Below, one piece after another: positions 8,912-18,276 of a DNA stretch of 64,000 nucleotides. Each line of letters starts with the position of its first letter. The stretch's first letter is position 1. Below the pieces are notes generated by a model that did no database searches, was not told the DNA's origin, and worked only from the letters and a program-made list of their open reading frames with translations. The stretch is from NCBI GenBank assembly GCA_900470805.1, contig UCCA01000022.1:1-64000 (forward strand), in the 5' to 3' direction. The DNA comes from Hyphomicrobiales bacterium (GTDB lineage: Bacteria; Pseudomonadota; Alphaproteobacteria; Rhizobiales; Rhizobiaceae). The position numbers and the translations under genes were made by a program.

Positions 8912-11197
8912 TTGCCCGATACCGAGAACAAGCCACGGCCGGTCACGTCGGTCACCGATCAGGAAGCCCTCGAATTCCATGCCATGGGGCGGCCTGGGAA
9001 GCTGGAGATCACGCCCACCAAGCCGATGGCAACGCAGCGCGACCTGTCGTTGGCCTATTCGCCCGGCGTCGCGGTTCCGGTGAAGGCGATCGCCGCCGAT
9101 CCCGATAGCGCTTACGACTACACGACGCGCGGCAACATGGTCGCCGTCATCTCCAACGGTACCGCCATTCTCGGCCTCGGCAATCTCGGCGCGCTGGCAT
9201 CGAAGCCGGTCATGGAGGGCAAGTCCGTGCTCTTCAAGCGCTTCGCCGATGTCGACAGCATCGACCTCGAGGTCGATACCGAAAACGTCGACGAGTTCAT
9301 CAACTGCGTGCGCTTCCTCGGGCCCTCTTTCGGCGGCATCAATCTCGAAGACATCAAGGCGCCGGATTGTTTCATCATCGAGCAACGCCTGCGCGAACTG
9401 ATGGACATTCCCGTCTTCCATGACGACCAGCACGGCACCGCGATCATCGCCGCTGCCGGCCTGATCAACGCGCTGGAACTGACCGGCCGCGACTTGAAGA
9501 CGACGAAGCTGGTCTGCAACGGCGCCGGTGCGGCCGCGATCGCCTGCGTCGAGCTCATCAAGGCGATGGGCTTCGCGCCTGACAATATCATTCTCTGCGA
9601 CACCAAGGGCGTCATCTACCAGGGCCGCACCGAAGGCATGAACCAGTGGAAATCGGCGCATGCCGCCAAGACCAAGGCACGCACGCTCGAGGAAGCGATG
9701 AAGGGCGCCGACGTCGTCTTCGGCCTGTCGCAGAAGGGCGCCTTTTCGGAAGAGATGATCCGCTCGATGGCCGATCGGCCCGTCATCTTCGCCATGGCCA
9801 ACCCCGATCCCGAGATCACGCCGGAGGAGGTCGCCCGCATCCGCGACGACGCGATCATGGCGACCGGCCGCTCCGATTATCCGAACCAGGTCAACAACGT
9901 CCTCGGCTTTCCCTATATCTTTCGCGGCGCGCTGGATGTGCGCGCCACCACGATCAACGACGACATGAAGATCGCTGCCGTCAAGGCGCTGGCAAGCCTC
10001 GCCCGCGAGGACGTGCCGGATGACGTCGCCGCCGCCTATCAGGGCAACCGCCCCCGTTTCGGCGCGCAGTACATCATCCCCGTCCCCTTCGATCCGCGCC
10101 TGATCTCGGCCATTCCAGTGGCCGTCGCGCAGGCGGCGATCGACAGCGGCGTTGCCCGCAAGGTGATTTCCGATATGGCCGGTTACGCCCGCGAGCTGTC
10201 GGCGCGCCGCGATCCGATCGCCTCGACGCTGGCCAGCCTCTACGAGCGCGTCCGCCGCCGTCCGAAGCGGGTGGTGTTTGCCGAAGCGGAAGAAGAGCAG
10301 GTCATGCGCGCCGCTCTGTCTTACGCCAACCAGCAGCTCGGCACGGCGATCCTGCTCGGCCGCGAGGACCTGATTCACGCGACGGCCGAGCGCGCCGGCA
10401 TCGATCTCAACCGCCCGGGGTTGGAGATCGTCAACGCCCGCATCTCCACCCGCGTCGAGACCTATATCGACTATCTCTACGCCCGCCTGCAGCGAAAGGG
10501 CTATCTGCACCGCGATGCCCAGCGCCTGATCCACAACGACCGCAACCACTTCGCCGCCTGCATGGTGGCGCTCGGCGACGCCGACGGCATGGTGACAGGC
10601 ATCACCCGCAACTATTCGACGGCGCTCGAAGATGTTCGCCGCTGCATCGACCAGAAGCCCGGTCACCGCGTCATCGGCGTCTCGATCGCGCTTTGCCGCG
10701 GCCGCACCGTCTTCGTCGCCGACACCGCCGTGCACGACATGCCATCCGCCGAGGAACTGGCCGACATCGCCATCGAGGCCGCCGGCTTCGCGCGCCGCAT
10801 GGGTTACAATCCCCGCGTCGCCATGCTCGCCTATTCGACCTTCGGCCACCCCTCGGGCGAGCGCTCCGAGCGCGTGCGTGAGGCGGTCGCCATCCTCGAC
10901 AAGCGCCACGTGGATTTCGAGTATGACGGCGAGATGTCGGCGGATGTGGCGCTGAATCGCAAGGCGATGGAGCAATACCCCTTCTGCCGCCTTTCGGGCC
11001 CTGCCAACGTACTGGTCATGCCGGCCTTCCACTCGGCATCGATCTCCACGAAGATGTTGCAGGAACTCGGCGGCTCGACAGTCATCGGCCCGATTCTCGT
11101 CGGTGTCGACAAGGCGGTGCAGATCACCTCGATGGGCGCGAAGGACAGCGACATCGTCAACATGGCGGCGATTGCGGCCTATACGGCGGGGTCTTGA
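8912..11197 (+). CDS. tme: NADP-dependent malic enzyme with phosphotransacetylase-like C-terminal domain
   Basis: The product has a malic-enzyme half (ATQRDLSLAYSPGVAVPV, then DDQHGTAII and the dinucleotide fold VCNGAGAAAIA) and, from about residue 430, a phosphate acetyl/butyryltransferase-like half. It decarboxylates malate to pyruvate; in rhizobia the two such enzymes are Dme (NAD) and Tme (NADP), and the position beside mutS and olsB favours Tme. The phosphotransacetylase half of these fusions is thought to be regulatory or structural rather than catalytic. I chose the TTG at 8912 because ggagg lies 5 nt upstream and it gives 761 residues, close to the known length; an in-frame ATG at 8855 would give 780. 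Confidence 0.92.
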   Translation: MPDTENKPRPVTSVTDQEALEFHAMGRPGKLEITPTKPMATQRDLSLAYSPGVAVPVKAIAADPDSAYDYTTRGNMVAVISNGTAILGLGNLGALASKPVMEGKSVLFKRFADVDSIDLEVDTENVDEFINCVRFLGPSFGGINLEDIKAPDCFIIEQRLRELMDIPVFHDDQHGTAIIAAAGLINALELTGRDLKTTKLVCNGAGAAAIACVELIKAMGFAPDNIILCDTKGVIYQGRTEGMNQWKSAHAAKTKARTLEEAMKGADVVFGLSQKGAFSEEMIRSMADRPVIFAMANPDPEITPEEVARIRDDAIMATGRSDYPNQVNNVLGFPYIFRGALDVRATTINDDMKIAAVKALASLAREDVPDDVAAAYQGNRPRFGAQYIIPVPFDPRLISAIPVAVAQAAIDSGVARKVISDMAGYARELSARRDPIASTLASLYERVRRRPKRVVFAEAEEEQVMRAALSYANQQLGTAILLGREDLIHATAERAGIDLNRPGLEIVNARISTRVETYIDYLYARLQRKGYLHRDAQRLIHNDRNHFAACMVALGDADGMVTGITRNYSTALEDVRRCIDQKPGHRVIGVSIALCRGRTVFVADTAVHDMPSAEELADIAIEAAGFARRMGYNPRVAMLAYSTFGHPSGERSERVREAVAILDKRHVDFEYDGEMSADVALNRKAMEQYPFCRLSGPANVLVMPAFHSASISTKMLQELGGSTVIGPILVGVDKAVQITSMGAKDSDIVNMAAIAAYTAGS

Positions 11198-11230
11198 GTT
11201 TGGGGTTTATGGCAGAGGGCGTGCCGGGAG

Positions 11231-11361
11231 GCCCCCTCATCCGACCCTAACGGGCCACCTTCTCCCCGGTGGGGAGAAGGGAAGACTGACGCGAGCGGCC
11301 CACCAAAAATCCCTTCTCCCCATGGGGAGAAAGTGGCCAGTTAGGGCCGGATGAGGGGGCT
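11231..11361. repeat. Palindromic intergenic repeat
   Basis: Imperfect inverted arms at 11231-11283 and 11310-11361 begin and end with gccccctcatccg and its complement, and contain ccttctcccc and ggggagaa blocks. There is no coding frame. The element lies between the convergent ends of tme and olsB and could act as a bidirectional terminator. Related ggggagaa-type palindromes are common between rhizobial genes. Confidence 0.7.
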
Positions 11362-11402
11362 CCAGGCGAAAACGCTCGCCGCAATCCCCCGCATTCATTC
11401 AC

Positions 11403-12278
11403 TCAGCTGGCAAACCGTCCGGCATCCGCACCGTAGTAATTCACATATCGATCGGAAATGCTCGAGATCGGCAGCACGATCAGCACGTCGGTGGTGTTGA
11501 ACGCCTTGTCCACAACGGCGGTCGAGCCGACCATGGCGCCGAGACGGAGATAGCCCTTGATCAGCGGCGGCAGCGCCATCAGCGCCCGCTTCGGATTGAT
11601 GGCTTCAACCGGCATCAGGTCCATGTCGCGAGCCATGTGCGGCAGGGCGTCAACGGCCCATTCATCCTTGGCGGAAACGTTGTGGTGCAGGAAGGACAGC
11701 GCCAGCGCATGGGCTTCCGGATGGATGCCGGGGAAGGAGGCGCAGCCGAACATGGCGCTCATGCCGTGCTTCAGCGCGTAGGCCCAGTTGCCCTGCCAGA
11801 GCAGCTCGACGATCCGCTTCGTGCGATATTCCGGCAGCACGCAGGAGCGGCCGAGCTCCATGAATTTCTTATCCGGATGGCGGGCAATCAGCGCATCGAC
11901 GTCGAATTCGGAAGCCGAGTAAAATCCGCCGTTCGCCATGGCGACATCCTGGCGCAGCAGCCTGTAGGTGCCGACGATCTGGTCCTCGCTGTCGCCCTCG
12001 ATCGAGCGATCGAGCACGAGAAGATGGTCGCAGAAGGCGTCATAGGCGTCGAAATCGCGCTTGCGGCGCATCGCCTCGATCGGTAGTTCGGCCTTCATTT
12101 CGTCGACGAACACGCGGTAGCGGACGGACTGCGCGGCATCGATTTCGCCGGGCGTCCGCGCGAGGCGGGTCTCCAGGTTGCCGATGCGGCCGAACACGTC
12201 GCTCTCGATCTGGACAGCCTTCTGCGCGGTGCGCGGGGCCTCGACGAGGGCGTCACGGTTGCAGATGTCTACGGACAT
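11403..12278 (-). CDS. olsB: Ornithine N-acyltransferase OlsB (lyso-ornithine lipid synthesis)
   Basis: A 291-residue acyltransferase of the GNAT-like Acetyltransf_5 family. Visible blocks: VRYRVFVDEMKAE, CDHLLVLDR, VGTYRLLRQDVA, FMELGRSCVLPEYRTKR and MFGCASFPGIHP. OlsB transfers a 3-hydroxyacyl chain from acyl carrier protein to ornithine, the first step of phosphate-free ornithine lipid synthesis. As I recall, the S. meliloti gene also sits next to tme, which supports the name. No olsA is near; in S. meliloti it is elsewhere. Confidence 0.88.
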   Translation of the reverse strand: MSVDICNRDALVEAPRTAQKAVQIESDVFGRIGNLETRLARTPGEIDAAQSVRYRVFVDEMKAELPIEAMRRKRDFDAYDAFCDHLLVLDRSIEGDSEDQIVGTYRLLRQDVAMANGGFYSASEFDVDALIARHPDKKFMELGRSCVLPEYRTKRIVELLWQGNWAYALKHGMSAMFGCASFPGIHPEAHALALSFLHHNVSAKDEWAVDALPHMARDMDLMPVEAINPKRALMALPPLIKGYLRLGAMVGSTAVVDKAFNTTDVLIVLPISSISDRYVNYYGADAGRFAS

Positions 12279-12387
12279 GACGATTCTTTCATTGCCGGCT
12301 TTGAGACGCCATAAAACACTTATATGCGACAGGAAAGTGACATTTTAAACCCCCAGATACGCAAGAAACGCAGGGCTCACTCCGCGG

Positions 12388-14655
12388 CTATAGCGCCTCC
12401 GCACGACGGGCGGAGAGGGCGGCGACAGCCTGAACTTCCGTCAGGAGCCTTATGGGATCGACAGGCTTGAGCATGACGCGGTTTGCCCCGTTCAGCAAGA
12501 CTTGACGACGCGATTCGTCGCGTTTGTCGGCCGTCAGCACGATGATCGGCACCGACGGAACCTCGAGCCGGCGCTCATGGCCCCGTAGCCGGCCAATCAT
12601 TTCGATGCCGTCACCGCCAGGCATGGAAAGGTCGCTGATGACGATGTCCGGCCGGACGCTTCCTTCGGCCAGCGCCGCATCGAGCAACGCCTCGAAATGC
12701 TCGACATGCTGCACCTTGTGCCCGGCCTTTTCGAGCATGGCGCGAATCAGCATGGCGTTGATCGGATCGTCCTCGGCAAGCAGGATCTTCAGCCCGCTCT
12801 GCATGCCGGCCTCGGGAATGCCGGCGCTGAAGCCCGGTTGGTTGTCGTTCAGCGCATCGCGCTTTTCCATGCCGCGCATGCGTCCGCGCAACACGTCGAT
12901 CAGCGATTGCTCGCGCAGCGGCCGGATCAGCCAGGCGTCGAACAGGTCGAGCGAATGGGCGTTGCGCTCTTCCGGGTTGACCAGAAAGATCTTGCGCAGG
13001 CCGAGCGCTGCGATCTCCGTGCGGTCGGCAAGGTGCGTGGCGAACTCGGCGGACATGCGGTGATCGACGATGATATCGGTGGGACGGCGGCCGTTGGCGG
13101 CCATGTCGAGCAATATCCAACGCGCCGTCTCGCCGTCCTCGACGAAATGGCACTGGCCGCCCAGCGTGCGGATGGTTTCGGAGATCGCCATGCGCGCAGC
13201 ACCCGCCGGGGCCAGCAGCACCACGAGGTTTCCGGACAGCAGCGTATCGCGCCGCGAGCGGCTCTGATCGTCTGCATCGACAGCAAAGCGGATGCAGAAC
13301 TCGCTGCCGGTTCCCTTCTCGCTCGACACGGTCAGCGAGCCGCCGAATTCGCGCATGATCCGCGCCGAGATGGCAAGGCCGAGCCCTGTTCCGTTGCTCT
13401 TCTCCACGGTCGTGCCTCCCTGTTCGTATTCGCCGAAAACCCGCGCCTGTTCCTCGTCGGTCATCCCCGGCCCGGTGTCGGTCACGGTGATCTGCAACTG
13501 CTCGCCCTGCTGGGAAACGCGAATGAACACGCCGCCGACCTGGGTGAACTTGACCGCGTTGCCGATGACGTTGAACAGCACTTGCCGCAGCCGCGCCGGG
13601 TCGAAATTCATCATCTCCGGCACGTCGGAGGACACCGTAGAGCCGATCTCGATGCCCTTTTCATGCGCCCGGTGGGCCAGCATCTCGACGACGCTTTCGA
13701 GCAGCTTGCGCAGCGATTCCGAGCGCGGGCGCAGCTGGAAGCGGCCGACCTCGATGGTCGAGAAATCGAGCAGGTCCTCGACCAGCTGTGTCAGCGCGTG
13801 GCCGGACTGACGGATGCCGGTCAGATAGTTGTCCTGCTCCTGCGTCATCCTCGTCTCGGTCAGGAGGTGGGTCATGCCGAGGATGCCGGAGAGCGGCGTG
13901 CGCAGCTCGTGGCTGACGGTCGCCAGCAGGCGGGATTTCGAGGCGCTGTGGAACTCGGCCTTCTGCCGAGCCTCCTCCCGCTCATGCGCGGCAAGACGCT
14001 CGGGCGTGACGTCGCGGGCAATGCTGTGCAGCAGCAGTCTGCCATCGGCCGCGTCGCGGGTCACGACGTCGCGCCAGAAGAAGATGCGCTGGCCCTCGGG
14101 CGTCGAGATCTCGACGTCGTAGCGGTGTGGCTGCGTACCGGGGCGAAAGGCGATGCCGATCTCCTCGCAGGTCTGGCCGAGCGGATCGGGTCGGCCGGTC
14201 AGGCGCCGGAACGTGTCGTTGGCCGCGATGATCCGACGGTCCATGGTGCGGGTGAGGGTGATATCGCCGAATGCATCGTGAATGCTGGCAAACAGGTCGG
14301 CGGTTCTGTCGGTGCCGCTGTGTCGTGCGTCGGCTGCGGCATCGGCGCGGATGCGATGGGTGGAGAACAGCGCGACCGTGATGATGGCGGCCAGCGAAAC
14401 CGCGCCGGTTCCGATCGCAAACAGCAGCGGGCCACCGGCATAGCCGAGTGCAATCAGGGCGATCGCCACGATGATTCCGGCGCCGCCCAGCCAGTAGGAC
14501 AGCAGCAAGCGTGCCGCGGTGATATGCGCCGGTTTCGTTGGGGTGGTGTCGGACGGCGTGGCAAGCGGCAGCGGCGCCGGCTCATCTTCCGGATGAGCGA
14601 CATGCCCGCCAAAGGCGGCAGCCAGCTTTTCGTGCAGTAGACCCAGTCCGACCAT
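12388..14655 (-). CDS. Membrane-bound hybrid histidine kinase/response regulator
   Basis: A 755-residue protein with two N-terminal transmembrane segments (about residues 45-90), a PAS domain (about 115-215), HisKA with the H-box VSHELRTPLSGILGMTHLL (about 255), HATPase_c (N-box FNVIGNAVKFT, G-boxes DTGPGM and GTGLGLAI), a degenerate receiver-like segment and a C-terminal receiver with the acidic pair AEDD and phospho-Asp in DIVISDLSMPG. It should autophosphorylate and pass phosphate to its own receiver, so a separate phosphotransfer protein is expected. The middle receiver lacks the acidic pair (LLAPAG). Signal unknown. It is followed by lspA on the same strand. Confidence 0.88.
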   Translation of the reverse strand: MVGLGLLHEKLAAAFGGHVAHPEDEPAPLPLATPSDTTPTKPAHITAARLLLSYWLGGAGIIVAIALIALGYAGGPLLFAIGTGAVSLAAIITVALFSTHRIRADAAADARHSGTDRTADLFASIHDAFGDITLTRTMDRRIIAANDTFRRLTGRPDPLGQTCEEIGIAFRPGTQPHRYDVEISTPEGQRIFFWRDVVTRDAADGRLLLHSIARDVTPERLAAHEREEARQKAEFHSASKSRLLATVSHELRTPLSGILGMTHLLTETRMTQEQDNYLTGIRQSGHALTQLVEDLLDFSTIEVGRFQLRPRSESLRKLLESVVEMLAHRAHEKGIEIGSTVSSDVPEMMNFDPARLRQVLFNVIGNAVKFTQVGGVFIRVSQQGEQLQITVTDTGPGMTDEEQARVFGEYEQGGTTVEKSNGTGLGLAISARIMREFGGSLTVSSEKGTGSEFCIRFAVDADDQSRSRRDTLLSGNLVVLLAPAGAARMAISETIRTLGGQCHFVEDGETARWILLDMAANGRRPTDIIVDHRMSAEFATHLADRTEIAALGLRKIFLVNPEERNAHSLDLFDAWLIRPLREQSLIDVLRGRMRGMEKRDALNDNQPGFSAGIPEAGMQSGLKILLAEDDPINAMLIRAMLEKAGHKVQHVEHFEALLDAALAEGSVRPDIVISDLSMPGGDGIEMIGRLRGHERRLEVPSVPIIVLTADKRDESRRQVLLNGANRVMLKPVDPIRLLTEVQAVAALSARRAEAL

Positions 14656-14710
14656 AGGTTCAAATTAGCACGCCGGCCGTTCCGAATGCCTTCAGCAAAC
14701 CGCTAAAAAT

Positions 14711-15214
14711 TTACGTATTCGCGCTTTTGGGTTGTATCAGTTCGTCCAATATCACGCATGCCGCGCCGATGGTGATGAAGCTATCGGCAAGGTTGAAGAC
14801 AGCGAACGACCATGTCTCGGTATAGAACAGGACGTAGTCGATCACGTGTCCATAAAGGAAACGGTCGATCAGGTTGCCGAGCGCGCCCGATATGATCAGC
14901 GCATAGCCGAGATGCGCGAAGGTGCGCTGCTTGCCGGTGCGGTGCCAAAGCCAGATCACGAAGGCGACGATGATCAGCCGCATGCCGACGATGAACCAGC
15001 CGTCCATGCCCGAGAGCATCGAGAAGGCGACGCCGAGATTGTAGGTGCGGTAGAGCGCCAGCATCGGGATGACGTGCACGGCCTCCTGCAGCGGCAGCGT
15101 GTGATCGACGACGATCTTGATGATCTGGTCGAGCACCACGGCGAGAACCACGAAGATCACGATCGGCAGCGGGCGCGAAAACAGCGTCGGGCGGTCTGGC
15201 GTCAGGTCGGTCAT
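14711..15214 (-). CDS. lspA: Lipoprotein signal peptidase (signal peptidase II)
   Basis: A 167-residue four-helix membrane protein. The aspartyl protease motifs are present: YNLGVAFSML with the first conserved block, GALGNLIDRFLYGHVIDYV with the first catalytic Asp and VFNLADSFI with the second. LspA cleaves the signal peptide of diacylglyceryl-modified prolipoproteins. Its ATG overlaps the stop of the upstream methyltransferase by 4 bases, indicating translational coupling. Confidence 0.96.
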   Translation of the reverse strand: MTDLTPDRPTLFSRPLPIVIFVVLAVVLDQIIKIVVDHTLPLQEAVHVIPMLALYRTYNLGVAFSMLSGMDGWFIVGMRLIIVAFVIWLWHRTGKQRTFAHLGYALIISGALGNLIDRFLYGHVIDYVLFYTETWSFAVFNLADSFITIGAACVILDELIQPKSANT

Positions 15215-16071
15215 TTGGCCTCGGAGAGCGAGAGAAGATGGCGGCGCGCCTCAAACAGCATCACGGCGCTGGCGACGGCAAGGTTGAGCGAATCCGCCAG
15301 GCCCTGCTGCGGGATGCGGGCGAGTGCATCGGCTTCCCGAGCAAGCTGCTCAGGCAGGCCGGATTGCTCGTTGCCCATCAGGATCACCACCGGCTTCTTT
15401 TTGTAGTCGATGGTGCGATAGTCGACCGAGCCGGCCAGATGCGTGGCGACGACGGATACGCCGGCCTGCTTCTTCCAGGCGATGAATTCCTCCAGCGTCG
15501 CCCGTGAGACCGGTACGGCGAAGACGGAACCCATGGTCGCCCGCACCGTCTCCAGCGAAAACGGATCCGTGGTCTCGCCGACGAGGATGACGCCGGATGC
15601 GCCGGCTGCGTCTGCCGTGCGGATGATCGTGCCGAGATTGCCGGGGTCGCGCACCCGGTCGAGCGCGATCCAGGTCTCGCCCTCACCGGGGCGGATGTCG
15701 CGAAGCGGCTTCCAGCGGTTTTCGAACACGCCGACCACCATCTGCGGATTGTCGCGCCGGGTGATCGAGGAGAGAACCTTCTCGCTGACCTCGAGCACCA
15801 GCCCGCCGGAGGCAACGGTTTTCGCCGCCATCTGCTCGACCAGTGGCTTGCCCTTGGCGGCCTTGGCGTAAACAAGCGTGCGGATGGTCCAGCCGAGCTC
15901 GATCGCATCGATGACAAGCTTCAGGCCCTCGGCCATGAAGGTGCCGCTCTGCTCGCGGGTCTTCTTGTCGCTGAGCGACTTGATGTCCTTGATGATGGGA
16001 TTGGCAAGCGAAGTGACTTCCTTCACATGCCCCACCTTGCGGGGACCGTTGTCGCGGTGTTCGTAGCTCAT
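15211..16071 (-). CDS. SpoU/TrmH-family RNA methyltransferase
   Basis: A 286-residue SPOUT methyltransferase with an N-terminal substrate-binding domain (ITSLANP-like VTSLANPIIKDIKSL) and a C-terminal knotted SAM domain. Motifs 1-3 are visible: RDPGNLGTIIRTADAAGA, VILMGNEQSGLPEQL and IPQQGLADSLNLAVASAV. It probably 2'-O-methylates a ribose of 23S rRNA or tRNA, but the site cannot be read from sequence. It overlaps both neighbours by 4 bases in an lspA operon. Confidence 0.9.
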   Translation of the reverse strand: MSYEHRDNGPRKVGHVKEVTSLANPIIKDIKSLSDKKTREQSGTFMAEGLKLVIDAIELGWTIRTLVYAKAAKGKPLVEQMAAKTVASGGLVLEVSEKVLSSITRRDNPQMVVGVFENRWKPLRDIRPGEGETWIALDRVRDPGNLGTIIRTADAAGASGVILVGETTDPFSLETVRATMGSVFAVPVSRATLEEFIAWKKQAGVSVVATHLAGSVDYRTIDYKKKPVVILMGNEQSGLPEQLAREADALARIPQQGLADSLNLAVASAVMLFEARRHLLSLSEAK

Positions 16072-17171
16072 TTCGGCACCCAGCGGGAAAAGAGGGAGGT
16101 GGACAGCGCGCGGGCCGGCGTCTTGCCGTCCAGCCCGGCTTCGCGGATCACCAGCTCGCCGGATTCCACCACGCCACCGGCGCCGCGCATCGTCTCGCGC
16201 ATCAGCTCGTGGATCGAATAGAAGCTGGCGCGGATCGAATAGGCCGTCAGCACCAGGCCGACCGCCTTCGGAGACAGGATCTCGCGGCAGATGTCGAGCA
16301 TGACGGGCAGGTGCTCGAACAGGTGCCAGACCTCGCCATTCGGCCCACGGCCGAATTTCGGCGGGTCGGTGAGGATGATGTCGTAGGTGTTGCCGCGGCG
16401 TTCTTCGCGCAGGATGAACTTCATCGCGTCTTCGCAGATCCAGCGGATCGGCGCCTTGTCGAGACGGCTCAGCGCCTGGTTTTCGCGCGCCCAGCCGATC
16501 GCCTTCTTCGACGCATCGACATGCGTGACCTCGGCGCCGGCCGCGGCTGCGACAAGCGAGGCGACACCGGTGTAACCGAACAGGTTGAGCACCTTCAGCG
16601 GACGTCCGGCGGCCTCAACCTGCTGCTTCATCCACGTCCAGTGAACGATCTGCTCGGGAAACACGCCGACGTGGCGGAACGAGGTGAAGCGCCCGTAGAA
16701 GTCGACGCCGAGAAGGTTCAGCGGCCAGGTTTCGCCGAGCGCGTCCTTCGGGAAGCGCCAGCGTCCGGTGCCTTCCTCGTCGGTGTCGCCGGTAAAGGCC
16801 GCATCGACCTTCTCCCAGACATGCTTGGGGAGTGACGGCTGCCACAGCGCCTGTCCCTCGGGGCGGATGATCCGATAGGGGCCGTATTGCTCCAGCTTCT
16901 CGCCATTGCCGCTGTCGATCAGGTGGAAATCGCCGGCGCCGAGAGATTCGAGAATGACGGGAACGCGCTCGGCCGGACGATCGCCGGTCCGCGCCATCAG
17001 CGGCCGCTCGGCAGCGCTGGACGCGCCGGCGGGCTCGCGCACCGCGTCCTGCTGCGGCGCCGGCTTGTTCACGGGCTTGAGCGGACGGCTGCTGCTGCGC
17101 TCGTCGTTGCGGCGTCCGCCGGTTGGGCCGGTGCCGGTTTTCTGTCCCGGCCGGCGTTCTTTTTGTCTCAA
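16068..17171 (-). CDS. Class I SAM-dependent methyltransferase (RlmI/RlmK-like)
   Basis: A Rossmann-fold methyltransferase with SAM motif LNLFGYTGVASLVAAAAGA and catalytic motif LTDPPKFGRGP (N/D-PP-K/Y type), like the large-subunit rRNA cytosine methyltransferases. The N-terminal 55 residues are basic and disordered (rich in RPK, PAPQQ). The frame stays open far upstream. A TTG at 17171 gives 367 residues and coincides with where coding-like third positions begin; the first ATG at 16997 gives 309 residues and still keeps the whole catalytic fold. Neither has a clear ribosome-binding site. Confidence 0.8.
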   Translation of the reverse strand: MRQKERRPGQKTGTGPTGGRRNDERSSSRPLKPVNKPAPQQDAVREPAGASSAAERPLMARTGDRPAERVPVILESLGAGDFHLIDSGNGEKLEQYGPYRIIRPEGQALWQPSLPKHVWEKVDAAFTGDTDEEGTGRWRFPKDALGETWPLNLLGVDFYGRFTSFRHVGVFPEQIVHWTWMKQQVEAAGRPLKVLNLFGYTGVASLVAAAAGAEVTHVDASKKAIGWARENQALSRLDKAPIRWICEDAMKFILREERRGNTYDIILTDPPKFGRGPNGEVWHLFEHLPVMLDICREILSPKAVGLVLTAYSIRASFYSIHELMRETMRGAGGVVESGELVIREAGLDGKTPARALSTSLFSRWVPK

Positions 17172-17288
17172 CGTGATGTTCCGCGTGCTGAATTCGATAG
17201 AGCCCGTGCAAATAGCATCCCGTTTCACCTTGGCAAAGCGCTTTCCCGCCGCGATAAGTCTGGCTACGTGAAAATGGGAGGATTTCGG

Positions 17289-17741
17289 ATGGACTTCACC
17301 GGACAGGAACGCATCACCGCACCGCGCGATGTCGTCTGGGCCGCCCTGAACGATCCCGATATCCTCAAGCAGTGCATTCCTGGCTGCCAGGCGCTCGAGT
17401 TTGTCGGGCCGAACGAGCTCGTTGCCACCATCAAGGTCAAGCTCGGCATCGTCTCGCTGACCTTCACCGGCGAAATCAGGGTGTCCAACATCGATGCGCC
17501 GCGCAGCTATACGCTTTCCGCCGAAGGTCGCGGCAGCATCGCCGGCTTTGCCAAGGGGTCGGCCGATGTGACGCTTGAGGCGGACGGCCAGGATACCATC
17601 CTGCATTATCTGGCGGCAGCCGAGGTCGGCGGCAAGGTCGCCCAGCTCGGTTCGCGGCTCATCGATACTTCCTCGCAGAAAATCGCCTCCCGCTTCTTCG
17701 CCGACTTCAACGCCGCGGTCAGCGCGAAATCAGCAGAATAG
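17289..17741 (+). CDS. CoxG-family SRPBCC protein
   Basis: A 150-residue single-domain protein of the CoxG (carbon monoxide dehydrogenase subunit G) branch of the START/SRPBCC fold: MDFTGQERITAPRDVVWAAL, then IPGCQ and GSADVTLE. CoxG proteins help membrane attachment or assembly of molybdenum hydroxylases, but solitary copies like this are common and their role is not established; no cox genes are near. The start has gggagg 7 nt upstream. Confidence 0.82.
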   Translation: MDFTGQERITAPRDVVWAALNDPDILKQCIPGCQALEFVGPNELVATIKVKLGIVSLTFTGEIRVSNIDAPRSYTLSAEGRGSIAGFAKGSADVTLEADGQDTILHYLAAAEVGGKVAQLGSRLIDTSSQKIASRFFADFNAAVSAKSAE

Positions 17742-17790
17742 CCAATATCGGCAATTGGCAGTTTTCGCCGCCTACTCTAAATCGATAGCC

Positions 17791-18228
17791 ATGAGCTGGA
17801 TGATACGATCGCCCGAGCAGGCAGACCTGGAAGAACTCGCGAACATCTATCTCGCGGTTCGGCGCGAGACGTTCACCTGGGTCAATCCGCTCACCTTCCG
17901 CCATGAGGACTTCTTCGCGCACACGCAGGGCGAACTGGTCTGGCTCGCCGAAATGGCGGATGGCGAGATCGCCGGCTTCATGACGCTGTGGTCGCCGGAC
18001 GATTTCGTCCACATGCTCTACATCAGGAAAGCGTGCCAGGGGCAAGGCATCGGCACGGCGCTTCTGGCCGCGCTGCCGGATTGGCCGAACAAGAAATACC
18101 GCCTGAAGTGCCTCGATCGCAACGAACGGGCCAAAGCCTTCTATCGCGCCCAAGGCTTCGTCGTGACCGGAGCAGGGGCGTCCGCGGAAGGCGACTACGA
18201 GGAAATGACGTTCTTCCCGGTCGAGTGA
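17791..18228 (+). CDS. GNAT-family N-acetyltransferase
   Basis: A 145-residue single-domain acetyltransferase. The acetyl-CoA-binding motif A is visible (MLYIRKACQGQGIGTALL, with Q/RxxGxG/A-type loop), followed by NERAKAFYRAQGFVVTG near the C-terminus. Substrate unknown. It is 49 bases after the CoxG-like gene on the same strand and may share its transcript. Confidence 0.85.
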   Translation: MSWMIRSPEQADLEELANIYLAVRRETFTWVNPLTFRHEDFFAHTQGELVWLAEMADGEIAGFMTLWSPDDFVHMLYIRKACQGQGIGTALLAALPDWPNKKYRLKCLDRNERAKAFYRAQGFVVTGAGASAEGDYEEMTFFPVE

Positions 18229-18276
18229 ACTGCGACGCGCTGCCGAGGCAAGGCGCCACAACAACGGATGCAGGCA

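Noticed and set aside
8849..11032. Minus-strand frame of 727 codons
   Set aside because: Antisense shadow of the malic enzyme gene.
12697..14640. Plus-strand frame of 647 codons
   Set aside because: Antisense shadow of the hybrid kinase gene.
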